From the NCBI GenBank assembly GCA_934525405.1, contig CAKSZF010000008.1, forward strand, positions 1 through 37,098: a DNA stretch of 37,098 nt, given 5' to 3'. This document shows positions 6,408 to 13,932 of the stretch, piece after piece. Under the pieces are notes generated by a model. The model was not told the DNA's origin, did no database searches, and was given only the letters and a program-made list of their open reading frames with translations. Position 1 is the stretch's first letter; each line of letters opens with the position of its first letter. Origin of the DNA: an uncultured Faecalibacterium sp. (GTDB taxonomy: Bacteria; Bacillota; Clostridia; Oscillospirales; Ruminococcaceae). The position numbers and the translations under genes are program-made.

Positions 6408-7178
6408 ATGGTACTTTATTTTACGGGAACCGGAAACAGCCGGTATTTGGCGCGGCGCATTGCCGAAGGGTTGGAGATGCCGCTTTACGACCTGAACGCT
6501 TGCATCAAGGCAATGGATACTGCCCCGGTGCAAACCGGGCGGGACGTGGTGTTGGTGACACCTACCTACGCATGGCGCATCCCCCGGGTGGTGTCGGAGT
6601 GGCTGGGCAAGACCGCGCTGACCGGGGCAGAGCGCATCTGGTTTGTGATGGACTGCGGCAGCGAAATTGGCAATGCGGCAAAATACAACCGGCAACTTGC
6701 AGCGCAAAAACACCTGCATTATATGGGGACTATCCAGATCATCATGCCGGAAAACTACATTGCCATGTTCAATGCACCCCGGAATGAACAGGCACGGAGC
6801 ATCGTGAAACAGGCAGAGCCTGCACTTCAGAAGGTGCTGACCCGGCTCAGAGCCGGGCAGGAGTTTCCCCTACCGAGAGAGACCCTCTACGACCGCCTTA
6901 TGAGCGGCCCGGTAAACCCGGTGTTCTATCGCTTCTTTGTAAAAGCCGATGCCTTCCGGGCAACGGACGCCTGCATCGGCTGCGGTAAGTGCGTGGAGTT
7001 GTGCCCCCTGAACAATATCCATCTGGAAAACGGCAAACCGGTCTGGGGCATAAACTGCACCCATTGCATGGCCTGCATCTGCTATTGCCCTAAAGAAGCC
7101 ATCGAGTACGGAAAAAAGAGCAAAGGCAAGCCCCGGTATCACTTTGAAGCGCTGGAAAGGAAGCAGCAGGACGTATGA
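6408..7178 (+). CDS. EFR1-type flavodoxin/ferredoxin fusion protein
   Basis: This 256-residue protein has an N-terminal flavodoxin-like domain (residues 1-170) with the phosphate-binding loop FTGTGNSRYLA. The C-terminus has two 4Fe-4S clusters, CIGCGKCVELCP and CTHCMACICYCP (about 188-240). EFR1 family proteins are electron carriers of anaerobes, with FMN and iron-sulfur centres in one chain. The start at 6408 is chosen because GAAGGAG lies 7 bases upstream and the flavodoxin fold begins at MVLYFTGTG; the longer upstream frame lacks a ribosome binding site. It is apparently monocistronic. The redox partner cannot be inferred from neighbours. Confidence 0.88.
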   Translation: MVLYFTGTGNSRYLARRIAEGLEMPLYDLNACIKAMDTAPVQTGRDVVLVTPTYAWRIPRVVSEWLGKTALTGAERIWFVMDCGSEIGNAAKYNRQLAAQKHLHYMGTIQIIMPENYIAMFNAPRNEQARSIVKQAEPALQKVLTRLRAGQEFPLPRETLYDRLMSGPVNPVFYRFFVKADAFRATDACIGCGKCVELCPLNNIHLENGKPVWGINCTHCMACICYCPKEAIEYGKKSKGKPRYHFEALERKQQDV

Positions 7179-7249
7179 AATTAAGGGGGCTCCGGCGGCA
7201 GGTAACCGGCTGATGATAAGGCAGATTTGTCTTTGAAAGAATAAACCTA

Positions 7250-7278
7250 TTGACATGGTGCGAAAATGGGTTTATACT
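7250..7278 (+). promoter_or_regulatory. Strong promoter of the cyclase operon
   Basis: TTGACA (7250-7255), 17-base spacer, TATACT (7273-7278). Transcription would start near 7285, giving an untranslated leader of about 180 bases. Confidence 0.8.
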
Positions 7279-7309
7279 ATCCCCAACACAAGGAAGGGAG
7301 CACAGGCAG

Positions 7310-7390
7310 ATGAAACATACAGCAGATGCCCGGCACAGGCTGCCCGGGCGAATGCGCTGCTCCCAGACAAATTCCCGGCAGACAGACTGA
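7310..7390 (+). CDS. Possible 26-residue leader peptide
   Basis: An ATG with a strong AAGGAAGGGAG Shine-Dalgarno begins a 26-codon frame (MKHTADARHRLPGRMRCSQ and so on) inside the leader of the cyclase operon. It overlaps both predicted leader hairpins. The peptide is Arg/His/Gln-rich with no obvious run of a single regulatory codon. It could be an upstream regulatory frame or the vestige of a gene. Confidence 0.35.
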   Translation: MKHTADARHRLPGRMRCSQTNSRQTD

Positions 7391-7421
7391 GAAAAAACAG
7401 GAAGATGCCGTTGTCTGGGAG
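7328..7421 (+). promoter_or_regulatory. Structured leader of the cyclase operon
   Basis: There are two inverted repeats: GCCCGG/CCGGGC (7328-7333 with 7344-7349), and the longer CTCCCAGACAA/TTGTCTGGGAG (7360-7370 with 7411-7421, 11 perfect pairs). They lie between the promoter and the gene start without an intrinsic terminator. No known riboswitch class was recognised. Confidence 0.45.
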
Positions 7422-7464
7422 AAGTGCCCGAACATACATCGTCACAATAAAAGGAGAACCGACA

Positions 7465-8223
7465 ATGGCTGATTATAAACTGTGGAACGCACTGAAGGAT
7501 GCTAAAAAATATCGCTGGGTGGAACTTTCTCACTCGCTGAACAACGAAAGCCCCTACTGGTCCGGCATCCCGGAAGGCTCTGTGGAGCTGGCAAAGACCG
7601 TGTGGGACTGGGGCAAGCCGGAACTGGAATGCCTGATCCAGACCTTCAAATTCCCCGGACAGTTCGGTACCCATATCGACTTCCCGGGGCACTTCATCAA
7701 GGGCAAAGCACTGTCCGAAAAGTATGATGTGAACGACCTGATTTTCCCGCTGGTGGTCATTGATATTTCTGAGCAGGCCAAGAAAGACCCTCGCTACGCT
7801 GTGACGGTGGAGGACATCAAGGCCTATGAAGCAAAGTACGGTCCTATCCCGGATGGTGCGCTGGTGGCTCTGCGCAGCGACTGGTATAAGAAGTGGCCGG
7901 ATATGGATGCGCTGTCCGGCATCGACGCAGAGGGCAAAGAAAATGCCCCCGGCTGGTCGCTGGAAGCATTGGAGTATATCTACAAGGTGCGCAACGCCGC
8001 CGCCAACGGCCACGAAACGCTGGATACCGATTCCTCTGCGGTGGCGGAGGAAAAGGGCGACCTTGCCTGCGAGCGCTATGTTCTGGACAACGACAAGCTG
8101 CAGGTGGAGGTGCTTGCAAATCTGGATAAAGTTCAGCCTGCCGGTGCGGTAGTCATCGTTTCTTATCCCCGCATTGAAGGTGCAACTGGTCTGCCCGCAC
8201 GGGTCTGGGCCATTACCGAATAA
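7465..8223 (+). CDS. Cyclase family protein (metal-dependent hydrolase, kynurenine formamidase-like)
   Basis: This 252-residue protein matches the cyclase family (PF04199). The metal-binding signature GTHIDFPGH is at residues 68-76, a further histidine occurs in the C-terminal half (NGHETLDTDS), and the protein ends with IVSYPRIEGATGLPARVWA. The family includes kynurenine formamidase, isatin hydrolase and polyketide cyclases, all Mn/Zn hydrolases; substrate here is unknown. The start is set at 7465 by AAGGAG 9 bases upstream; the upstream in-frame extension is leader. It shares an operon with the YbaK gene 18 bases downstream. Confidence 0.85.
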   Translation: MADYKLWNALKDAKKYRWVELSHSLNNESPYWSGIPEGSVELAKTVWDWGKPELECLIQTFKFPGQFGTHIDFPGHFIKGKALSEKYDVNDLIFPLVVIDISEQAKKDPRYAVTVEDIKAYEAKYGPIPDGALVALRSDWYKKWPDMDALSGIDAEGKENAPGWSLEALEYIYKVRNAAANGHETLDTDSSAVAEEKGDLACERYVLDNDKLQVEVLANLDKVQPAGAVVIVSYPRIEGATGLPARVWAITE

Positions 8224-8241
8224 GAGCGGAGAAGTGGGAAA

Positions 8242-8718
8242 ATGTCCTTTGAAAAAGCAAAAGCAGACCTGGAGGAAAAAGGTCTGGGAGACCATGTCAT
8301 TGTGCTGAACGAGTCCTCGGCAACCGTGGCAGAGGCAGCTCACGCACTGGGCGTAGAGCCTGCCAGCATTGCCAAAACGCTGTCGGTTCTGCAGGGCGAA
8401 AAGCCGGTGCTCATCGTCACCGAGGGCACGGCAAAGCTGGACAACCACAAGTACAAGAGCCTGTTCCACATCAAGGCCAAAATGATCCCCTACGATGAGG
8501 TGGAAGCCTATGTGGGTCATGCCCCCGGCGGCGTGTGCCCCTTTGGGGTGAACGAGGGCGTGGCGGTCTATCTGGACGAGAGCCTGCGCAAGTTTGATAC
8601 CGTCTACCCGGCAGCGGGCAATGGTCACACCGCCGTCAAGCTGACCTTGCAGGAGCTGGAAGCAGCCGCCGGAGCCGAGGGCTGGGTGGATGTCTGCAAG
8701 GAGCCGGAAGGCGAGTAA
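8242..8718 (+). CDS. YbaK/EbsC family aminoacyl-tRNA deacylase
   Basis: This 158-residue protein is a single-domain YbaK/ProX-type fold: the N-terminal segment contains VAEAAHALGVEPASIAKTL, the core KLDNHKYKSLF, and the substrate-site GHAPGGVCPFGV at about 93-104. Members hydrolyse mischarged tRNAs such as Cys-tRNA(Pro) or act on related aminoacyl adducts. It follows the cyclase gene by 18 bases with GGAG upstream, and is followed by a conserved-sequence terminator. Editing activity is established for the family; the particular tRNA is not predicted. Confidence 0.88.
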   Translation: MSFEKAKADLEEKGLGDHVIVLNESSATVAEAAHALGVEPASIAKTLSVLQGEKPVLIVTEGTAKLDNHKYKSLFHIKAKMIPYDEVEAYVGHAPGGVCPFGVNEGVAVYLDESLRKFDTVYPAAGNGHTAVKLTLQELEAAAGAEGWVDVCKEPEGE

Positions 8719-8737
8719 GGTATCATAAGATAAACGC

Positions 8738-8784
8738 AAAGGGAGCTCTGCCCGGACCTTCGTCCGTGACAGAACTCCCTTTTT
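8738..8784 (+). terminator. Conserved-sequence terminator family, copy 1
   Basis: A long hairpin starting AAAGGGAGCTCTGCCCGGAC, with loop CTTC and closing arm GTCCGTGACAGAACTCCC then TTTTT. Its sequence is nearly identical to 11254-11301 and related to 21117-21163. It ends the cyclase/YbaK operon. Confidence 0.85.
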
Positions 8785-9021
8785 GCTTTGCAGAGTAATT
8801 CACAACACACCTCTATCTTTATTTCTAAAAGCATATAGTTAGCTTCTCCTAATGATGCGTGCAAAGAAAAACTGCGGGAGAAGAATCCCTCAGATGGTTA
8901 GATGAAGCTGATCGACTAAATCAGCACTCCCACAGAGCGTTGTCAAGCAGAAACCGGCAAGTTTGCAGAGGTGAATTTTTCGATGCAGGAAACGATCTGC
9001 ATCCTCTATACCGCAAAGCCC
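8785..9021. other. Gene-free interval upstream of the ZIP transporter
   Basis: About 240 bases without a convincing gene. It holds one DtxR-like box, TTAGCTTCTCCTAA (8839-8852), and otherwise unremarkable sequence. Short open frames here lack ribosome binding sites. Confidence 0.5.
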
Positions 9022-9076
9022 TTGACCTTTTTGCCGGAGCGCAGTATACTGCTTGTGAGGTTAGTTATATTTAACC
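9022..9076 (+). promoter_or_regulatory. ZIP transporter promoter and possible operator
   Basis: TTGACC (9022-9027), 17-base spacer, TATACT (9045-9050). Just after the expected start lies the imperfect palindrome GGTTAGTTATATTTAACC (9059-9076), a TTAG-N6-TTAA variant of DtxR-type metal boxes. Metal-responsive repression is inferred. Confidence 0.55.
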
Positions 9077-9091
9077 GCAAGGAGGTACTAC

Positions 9092-9874
9092 ATGATACAA
9101 GACGCATTCTGGGGGATTTTGATCCCCTTTCTGGGCACAAGTCTTGGGGCGGGCTGTGTGTTCTTTTTGAAAAACTCTCTGCGTGACGGCATCCAGCGCG
9201 CCCTCACCGGCTTTGCCGCCGGAGTGATGGTGGCGGCATCGGTATGGAGCTTGCTGATCCCGGCTATGGAGCAGGCCGCGGATCTGGGCAGGCTGGCATT
9301 TTTCCCGGCGGCGGTGGGTTTCTGGCTGGGTATCCTGTTTTTGCTGCTGCTGGACCATCTCATCCCGCATCTGCACCAGAACAGCTTGCAGGCCGAAGGG
9401 CCAAAAAGCCAGCTCCAGCGCACCACCATGATGGTTCTGGCGGTAACGCTGCACAACATCCCGGAGGGTATGGCAGTGGGCGTAGTCTATGCCGGATACC
9501 TTGCCGGAACTGCTCAAATCACCGCCGCCGGGGCGCTGGCACTTTCCCTTGGCATTGCTATCCAGAACTTCCCGGAGGGTGCCATCATCTCCATGCCCCT
9601 GCGGGCGGAAGGAATGAAAAAGGGCCGGGCGTTCTGGGGCGGCGTGCTGTCCGGCATCGTAGAGCCCATCGGGGCAGTGCTGACGATTCTGGCGGCAGGC
9701 ATCGTGGTGCCCGCGTTGCCCTATCTGCTCAGCTTTGCCGCCGGAGCCATGCTGTATGTGGTGGTGGAGGAACTGATCCCGGAAATGTCGCAGGGGCAGC
9801 ACTCCAACGTTGGCACGGTGTTTTTTGCGGTGGGCTTCAGCGTGATGATGGTGCTGGATGTGGCACTGGGGTGA
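9092..9874 (+). CDS. ZIP family divalent metal transporter
   Basis: This 260-residue membrane protein has eight predicted helices. It carries the ZIP binuclear-site motifs HNIPEGMAVG (starting near residue 121, helix IV) and NFPEGAII (near 156, helix V), with a metal-binding HLIPHLHQN loop near 89-97. ZIP/ZupT proteins import zinc, iron or manganese into the cytoplasm. AAGGAGG lies 8 bases before the ATG. It is monocistronic, with a strong promoter and a DtxR-like palindrome. A small hairpin with a T-run at 9977-9994 may act as its terminator. Iron or manganese as substrate is suggested only by the operator type. Confidence 0.9.
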   Translation: MIQDAFWGILIPFLGTSLGAGCVFFLKNSLRDGIQRALTGFAAGVMVAASVWSLLIPAMEQAADLGRLAFFPAAVGFWLGILFLLLLDHLIPHLHQNSLQAEGPKSQLQRTTMMVLAVTLHNIPEGMAVGVVYAGYLAGTAQITAAGALALSLGIAIQNFPEGAIISMPLRAEGMKKGRAFWGGVLSGIVEPIGAVLTILAAGIVVPALPYLLSFAAGAMLYVVVEELIPEMSQGQHSNVGTVFFAVGFSVMMVLDVALG

Positions 9875-9933
9875 CGGTTGGGGGTTCCCGAAAGCGAAAT
9901 CTCTTTCAAAATCTCCGAAAATGCCTAAACTTC

Positions 9934-10024
9934 TTGACAGAGGAGACGGCAGGGCGTATTATTTTGGCAGAAGGACCGCTGAGAAGCGGCTTTTTATAGA
10001 ACAGAAAGTTAGCTTTACCTAACT
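9934..10024 (+). promoter_or_regulatory. Promoter, short hairpin and DtxR-like box before the methyltransferase
   Basis: TTGACA (9934-9939), 17 bases, TATTAT (9957-9962) is followed by the mini-terminator CCGCTGAGAAGCGGCTTTTT and then the palindrome AGTTAGCTTTACCTAACT (10007-10024, TTAG-N6-CTAA core). The box matches the DtxR/IdeR consensus spacing. Confidence 0.5.
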
Positions 10025-10121
10025 TGCAGCACGAGGAATTGCTGGCCTGTCACCCGGAGCAGTGGGCGCATCTGGTAAAAAGTATTGCATTGTGAACGGT
10101 AAATAGAAAGAGGGTGGCGTT

Positions 10122-10733
10122 ATGTCCTTTTTTGAAAACACCCGAAAGCCCGTAGGCTTTGGCGGGAAGATCATGGTTGCTATGATGAACTTTGGACACA
10201 GCGCAATGGCAGAATGGGGGCTGCGCTTTTTACAGCCTGCCCCGGATGCCATGGTGCTGGACTGCGGCTGCGGCGGTGGAGCGAACATTAAAACGCTGTT
10301 GAAACTGTGCCCCAACGGCAAGGTGCAGGGCATCGACTACTCAGCCGTCAGCGTGGAAAAAGCGCGAAAAGTCAATGCCAGAGCCATTGCGGCAGGACGG
10401 TGTACCGTGCAACAGGCAAGTGTGGCAGAACTGCCGTTTGAAGCGGAGCAGTTTGAGGTAGTGACCGCCTTTGAAACAGTCTACTTCTGGCCGGAACTTG
10501 CGCAGAATTTCAGAGAGGTTTATCGAGTACTGAAGCCCGGCGGAATCTTTTTCATCTGTAACGAAGCAAACGGCGAAACGACAAAAGACGACAGATGGAC
10601 ACAGATCATCGATGGCATGACCATCTATACAGATACTGCACTGAAAGAGTATCTGGAAAAAGCAGGATTTTGTCAGATCCAAAGCCACAAAAATAAAAAG
10701 GGCTGGCTTTGCGTTACGGCGCAAAAGTGGTGA
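10122..10733 (+). CDS. Class I SAM-dependent methyltransferase
   Basis: This 203-residue protein contains a Methyltransf_11-type fold. Motif I is VLDCGCGGGANIKTLL (about 45-60), an acidic residue ends the next strand in VQGIDYSAVS, motif II falls in FEVVTAFETVYFWPE, and motif III is RVLKPGGIFFI. The substrate is unknown; small-molecule methyltransferases of this type are common after metal-regulated promoters in this group. GAGGGTGG precedes the ATG. It forms an operon with a truncated second methyltransferase 22 bases downstream. A vestigial coding-like frame ending near 10096 (HEELLACHPEQW and so on) lies in its leader. Confidence 0.87.
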   Translation: MSFFENTRKPVGFGGKIMVAMMNFGHSAMAEWGLRFLQPAPDAMVLDCGCGGGANIKTLLKLCPNGKVQGIDYSAVSVEKARKVNARAIAAGRCTVQQASVAELPFEAEQFEVVTAFETVYFWPELAQNFREVYRVLKPGGIFFICNEANGETTKDDRWTQIIDGMTIYTDTALKEYLEKAGFCQIQSHKNKKGWLCVTAQKW

Positions 10734-10755
10734 AATAGTGTAAGGAGGACGGAGC

Positions 10756-11187
10756 ATGGAACGAAAAGAAGCAATCCGCGGTGCCTATCGGCTGACAGGC
10801 GGCAACAATTTTTATGATGGTATGATCACCTGCTCCACCCTGAGCGGGAAAGCGGTGTGCCGTCTGGTGTGGGACATGAACAAGGCGGAAAACGACGCCT
10901 ATCTGGAAAAGGCACTGTCCGGCATCCCGGAGCATTTTTCCGGCAAGCTGCTGGAGGTGCCGGTGGGCACCGGCATTCTGACCATGCCGCTTTACAAGAC
11001 GCTGCCCAAAGCAGACATCACCTGTCTGGATTACTCGGCAGATATGATGGGGCAGGCGCAGGAAAAGGCGGACCGCCTGCACCTGAAGAATGTGACCTTT
11101 GCCGGAACGCATGATCTTGGCACATATGGCAAGCTGTATGACCTGATTAAGTACCCGGAGCCGACCAAAGCAAACGGGACAGTGTGA
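10756..11187 (+). pseudogene. Truncated class I SAM-dependent methyltransferase
   Basis: The 143-residue product has a normal N-terminal helix (MERKEAIRGAYRLTGG) and motif I as LLEVPVGTGILTMPL (about 72-86), followed by CLDYSADMM. After about residue 117 the expected motif II and III strands are missing and an unrelated tail of some 25 residues runs to the stop. Members of this family are usually over 200 residues. An internal deletion or fusion has removed most of the catalytic C-terminal half, so loss of activity is likely. GGAGG lies upstream and the frame is otherwise intact. Confidence 0.6.
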
Positions 11188-11201
11188 GGAGAGGCGGCGC
11201 A

Positions 11202-11249
11202 ATGAAGAAAGAAGAAACGAAACTGTTTATCCACTGGTGCATACGATAA
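11202..11249 (+). pseudogene. Truncated 15-codon gene start
   Basis: GAGGAGAGGCGG precedes an ATG reading MKKEETKLFIHWCIR then stop, directly before a terminator. It looks like the first codons of a gene whose body was deleted together with the end of the preceding methyltransferase. A functional micro-peptide is possible but unsupported. Confidence 0.3.
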
Positions 11250-11253
11250 AACC

Positions 11254-11301
11254 AAAGGGAGTTCTGCCCGGACCTTCGTCCGTGACGGAACTCCCTTTTT
11301 T
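11254..11301 (+). terminator. Conserved-sequence terminator family, copy 2
   Basis: AAAGGGAGTTCTGCCCGGAC, CTTC loop, GTCCGTGACGGAACTCCC then a long T-run. It differs from the copy at 8738-8784 by only a few bases; those in the stem are partly compensated. It ends the methyltransferase operon. Confidence 0.87.
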
Positions 11302-11336
11302 AGCTTTATAGAAAAACCATAAGTCATCTGCCACGC

Positions 11337-12470
11337 TCAGCGGAGCAAAAACCACACGCCCAGCAGGAGCGCAAGGAAGATCAGGTTGGATAGGGTGAAC
11401 AGTCCAAAATACTGCTTCTTCCCCTGTGGCAGCTCCCGCGCGATCTGGCGGTAGGAAATCAGGCTGGCCATGGACGCGATCAGGGTGCCAAGGCCGCCGA
11501 GATTCGTGCCGATGATAAGCGCGGCGGTTTCATCCGTGAACCCGGACAGGAGCAGGGCAGCGGGAACATTGCTGGTGACCTGCGAAGCCAGAACTGCCAC
11601 CAGAACTTCCCGGCCGGTCAGAAACTCCTGCAGCCAGCCGGAAAAGGCCGGAATGCGCCCCAGATTGCCAATGAAGATGAAAAAAGCCACAAAGGTCAAA
11701 AGCAGGGAATAGTCCACCGTCCGCAAGGTGCGTGGGTCTGCAAAAAGGGCGCAGACGAGTACAGCGGCAAAGGCAATGCCATAGGGCAGCACCCGGATCA
11801 CGGACAGCAGGCAGACGGCAAACAGAACCAGATACAGCAGGATGATCTTCTGATCCCCCTGAGATGCAGAGGAAGAAACAAGCTCGTCCACGGAGAGGGC
11901 GGCAGAGGCTTTCCGGCAGACCATTGCTGCCCAAGCCAGCAGCAGGAGCAGAGAGACCAGTGTGTAGGGCAGCATAAGAAGCACAAATCCCCCGATGCTC
12001 ATGCCGCTTTTTCCGTAAAGATAGAGGTTCTGCGGGTTGCCGATGGGGGTCAGCATACTGCCAAGGTTTGCCGCAATGGTCTGCATACAGACCACCGGGA
12101 TCAGAAGGGAGCGGCGGACATCCGCTCCCAGACGGCTCAGGACCACGAACGTAAAGGGAACGAAGGTCAGCAGGGAAACATCGTTGGTGATGAACATGCT
12201 TCCGAAAAAGCACAGCCCGACCAGTACCAGCGTCAGCTGAAAGGTGCTGTGGGTACGGGACAGCAATGCCCGGCCCAGTCCATCAAAAAAGCCCTGCCGC
12301 CGCAGCCCGGCCATGACCGTCATCAGGGAAAACAGGATCGCCAGCGTGCGCAGGTCGATGTAGCCGAGATACTGCGCATCCGGCGGAACAAAGAAGGCGG
12401 AGACAACGGCCAGCACAGCGGCTGCGGTGAGGACCGTTTCCTGTTGAATGAATTGTTTGAGTAGTTTCAT
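11337..12470 (-). CDS. SLC13/ArsB-type anion permease (ion transporter superfamily)
   Basis: This 377-residue protein has about ten membrane segments arranged as two repeats, each with a re-entrant loop. The first loop carries FITNDVSLLTFVPF and NLGSMLTPIGNPQNLYLY, the second SNVPAALLLSG and GTNLGGLGTLIASMASLISY. The SNxP and TPxGNPQN signatures are typical of SLC13/CitMHS/ArsB-like transporters for dicarboxylates, citrate, sulfate or metalloid oxyanions. Substrate is unresolved. It lies 65 bases downstream of the AEC transporter gene on the same strand and may share its transcript. The start codon has a weak AAGGATG Shine-Dalgarno. Confidence 0.82.
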   Translation of the reverse strand: MKLLKQFIQQETVLTAAAVLAVVSAFFVPPDAQYLGYIDLRTLAILFSLMTVMAGLRRQGFFDGLGRALLSRTHSTFQLTLVLVGLCFFGSMFITNDVSLLTFVPFTFVVLSRLGADVRRSLLIPVVCMQTIAANLGSMLTPIGNPQNLYLYGKSGMSIGGFVLLMLPYTLVSLLLLLAWAAMVCRKASAALSVDELVSSSASQGDQKIILLYLVLFAVCLLSVIRVLPYGIAFAAVLVCALFADPRTLRTVDYSLLLTFVAFFIFIGNLGRIPAFSGWLQEFLTGREVLVAVLASQVTSNVPAALLLSGFTDETAALIIGTNLGGLGTLIASMASLISYRQIARELPQGKKQYFGLFTLSNLIFLALLLGVWFLLR

Positions 12471-12535
12471 AGAGACACATCCTTGTAGTTGTAAAGGCAG
12501 CCCTGCGGCGATGCCGGGCGGCCTTTTTCCGTATT

Positions 12536-13468
12536 TCAGAGCAGCAGCTCAAACGACCCGATCATCAGCGGCATAGTCAGGATGGAAAGCAGCGTACTCA
12601 GGACATAGATTGCGCTGGAATGAGAAGCATCCCGGTCATAGAGCTGTGCCATGGAGGTGACTGTTGCACAGGCGGGGGTAATGGCAGAAAGGTAGACCGT
12701 CATCAGGATGGACTTGCCGTCCGGTATCCAAAGGGAGGCGTGAACTGCCCAAAGCAGCAGAACGATGACCAGCGGAACACCCAGCAGACGCAGAAATACC
12801 GGCAGATAGTTGCGCGGGGTGCAGAAAACCTTTTTAAGGGGCACTTCCGCAATGGCCATGCCTGCCAGCAGCATTCCCATGGGGCCGATCATATTGCCGA
12901 CACTGCTCAGTGTGCTGGTGATCGGGGCAGGCAGCGAGACGTGCAGCAGGTACAGTACAGCACCGGCTGCAATGGCGATCAGGTTGACATTGGTAAGGAG
13001 CTTGCGCCATTCCAGCCGGGCAGACCCCTGCAGGCAGGCGCTTGCATGGGTCCAGAGCAGTACCAGCTGTACAATGACAAAGGCGCAGGAGTAGACAACA
13101 TATTCCTCCCCCAGCAGGGCCTGCACAATGGGAATGACCAGCGCGGCGGCATTGCTGTAAATGATATTGACCTGCTCCACGGCGTCCAGCTTGAGAGCTT
13201 TGCGGAACAGCGCATTCAGAAGCAGAAATACAACGTGCATTCCTACGGCGATGCCCATGGAATAAAGCAGGCCGGTGCGGATCTCCGGTGTATCCTTGAT
13301 CTGAAAGGCGTTCAGAACGACACAGGGCATGACCAGATAGACAAAGACCACAGACAGCACCTTACTGTCCGATGCCTTCAACAAGCCGGTTTTTACAACG
13401 GCATATCCCATCAGCAGAATCAGAAATAGCTGCGCGATCTGCTGCATCAATAAAAGGCTGATTTGCAT
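12536..13468 (-). CDS. AEC family transporter (auxin efflux carrier type, malate permease-like)
   Basis: This 310-residue protein has ten predicted helices in the five-plus-five AEC/PIN arrangement, with conserved GYAVVKTGLL, VYLVMPCVVLNAF and the second-repeat GMLLAGMAIAEVPL and ITPACATVTSMAQLYDRD segments. Bacterial members include malate/malonate permeases (MleP, MdcF). An AGAGGAG ribosome binding site lies 6 bases before the ATG. It is transcribed in the same direction as, but 450 bases beyond, the T-box leader; a strong hairpin lies between them, so control by that leader is doubtful. Confidence 0.85.
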   Translation of the reverse strand: MQISLLLMQQIAQLFLILLMGYAVVKTGLLKASDSKVLSVVFVYLVMPCVVLNAFQIKDTPEIRTGLLYSMGIAVGMHVVFLLLNALFRKALKLDAVEQVNIIYSNAAALVIPIVQALLGEEYVVYSCAFVIVQLVLLWTHASACLQGSARLEWRKLLTNVNLIAIAAGAVLYLLHVSLPAPITSTLSSVGNMIGPMGMLLAGMAIAEVPLKKVFCTPRNYLPVFLRLLGVPLVIVLLLWAVHASLWIPDGKSILMTVYLSAITPACATVTSMAQLYDRDASHSSAIYVLSTLLSILTMPLMIGSFELLL

Positions 13469-13655
13469 TTAGAACTCCTCTTTTGCAATTCGTTTTTGCA
13501 GCACAATCCTACTCCATTAGCGGGGCATCGTCAAGAGAAAACAGAAAAAATGCAATCTGAATAAGAAAAAACGGATGGCTTCGCAGAACCAGCCGCTAAA
13601 ATCTGAGATCCACCCGGCAGCGAAAGGATACACCACAGATAAAATAAGAACAAAG

Positions 13656-13687
13656 AGCGGAGAGCGGTATAAAAGCCGCTCTCCGCT
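13656..13687. terminator. 12-bp perfect bidirectional terminator hairpin
   Basis: AGCGGAGAGCGG/CCGCTCTCCGCT (13656-13667 with 13676-13687) with an 8-base loop. T-rich sequence follows on the minus strand. It would stop read-through from the T-box region into the AEC gene. Confidence 0.7.
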
Positions 13688-13932
13688 TTGCTGAATGGAG
13701 ACGTGCAGTTGGAGCAAGAGGACAATTCCTTGCTTTTCTTGTAAGAGCACGGGATTCATGGTATCATAGAGACAATGAAAAGTCCGTGCATGGCTACGAG
13801 AAAGAAGCAGCAGAGATGAAAGAAATGAACATTCCCGTTGGAGTTTCGGACTTTGATATGTACCCCCAATACTGGACACCCGGTATTGGGGGTACATATC
13901 AGAAGAAACCTTCTTCTGTCAAGGACGAATAA
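13688..13932 (+). other. Coding-like open frame without a start codon
   Basis: One plus-strand frame stays open from before 13690 to a stop at 13930 and reads like protein (for example YEKEAAEMKEMNIPVGVSDF near 13795-13853), but it has no start codon or ribosome binding site. It overlaps the T-box terminator region and the palindrome. It may be a gene fragment or chance; no family was recognised. Confidence 0.25.
13854..13901. repeat. 19-bp perfect palindrome within the T-box terminator region
   Basis: TGATATGTACCCCCAATAC (13854-13872) pairs perfectly with 13883-13901 around the 10-base loop TGGACACCCG. Removing 13857-13899 would leave a 12-bp stem TTGACAGAAGAA/TTCTTCTGTCAA, so the palindrome looks inserted. 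Confidence 0.75.
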
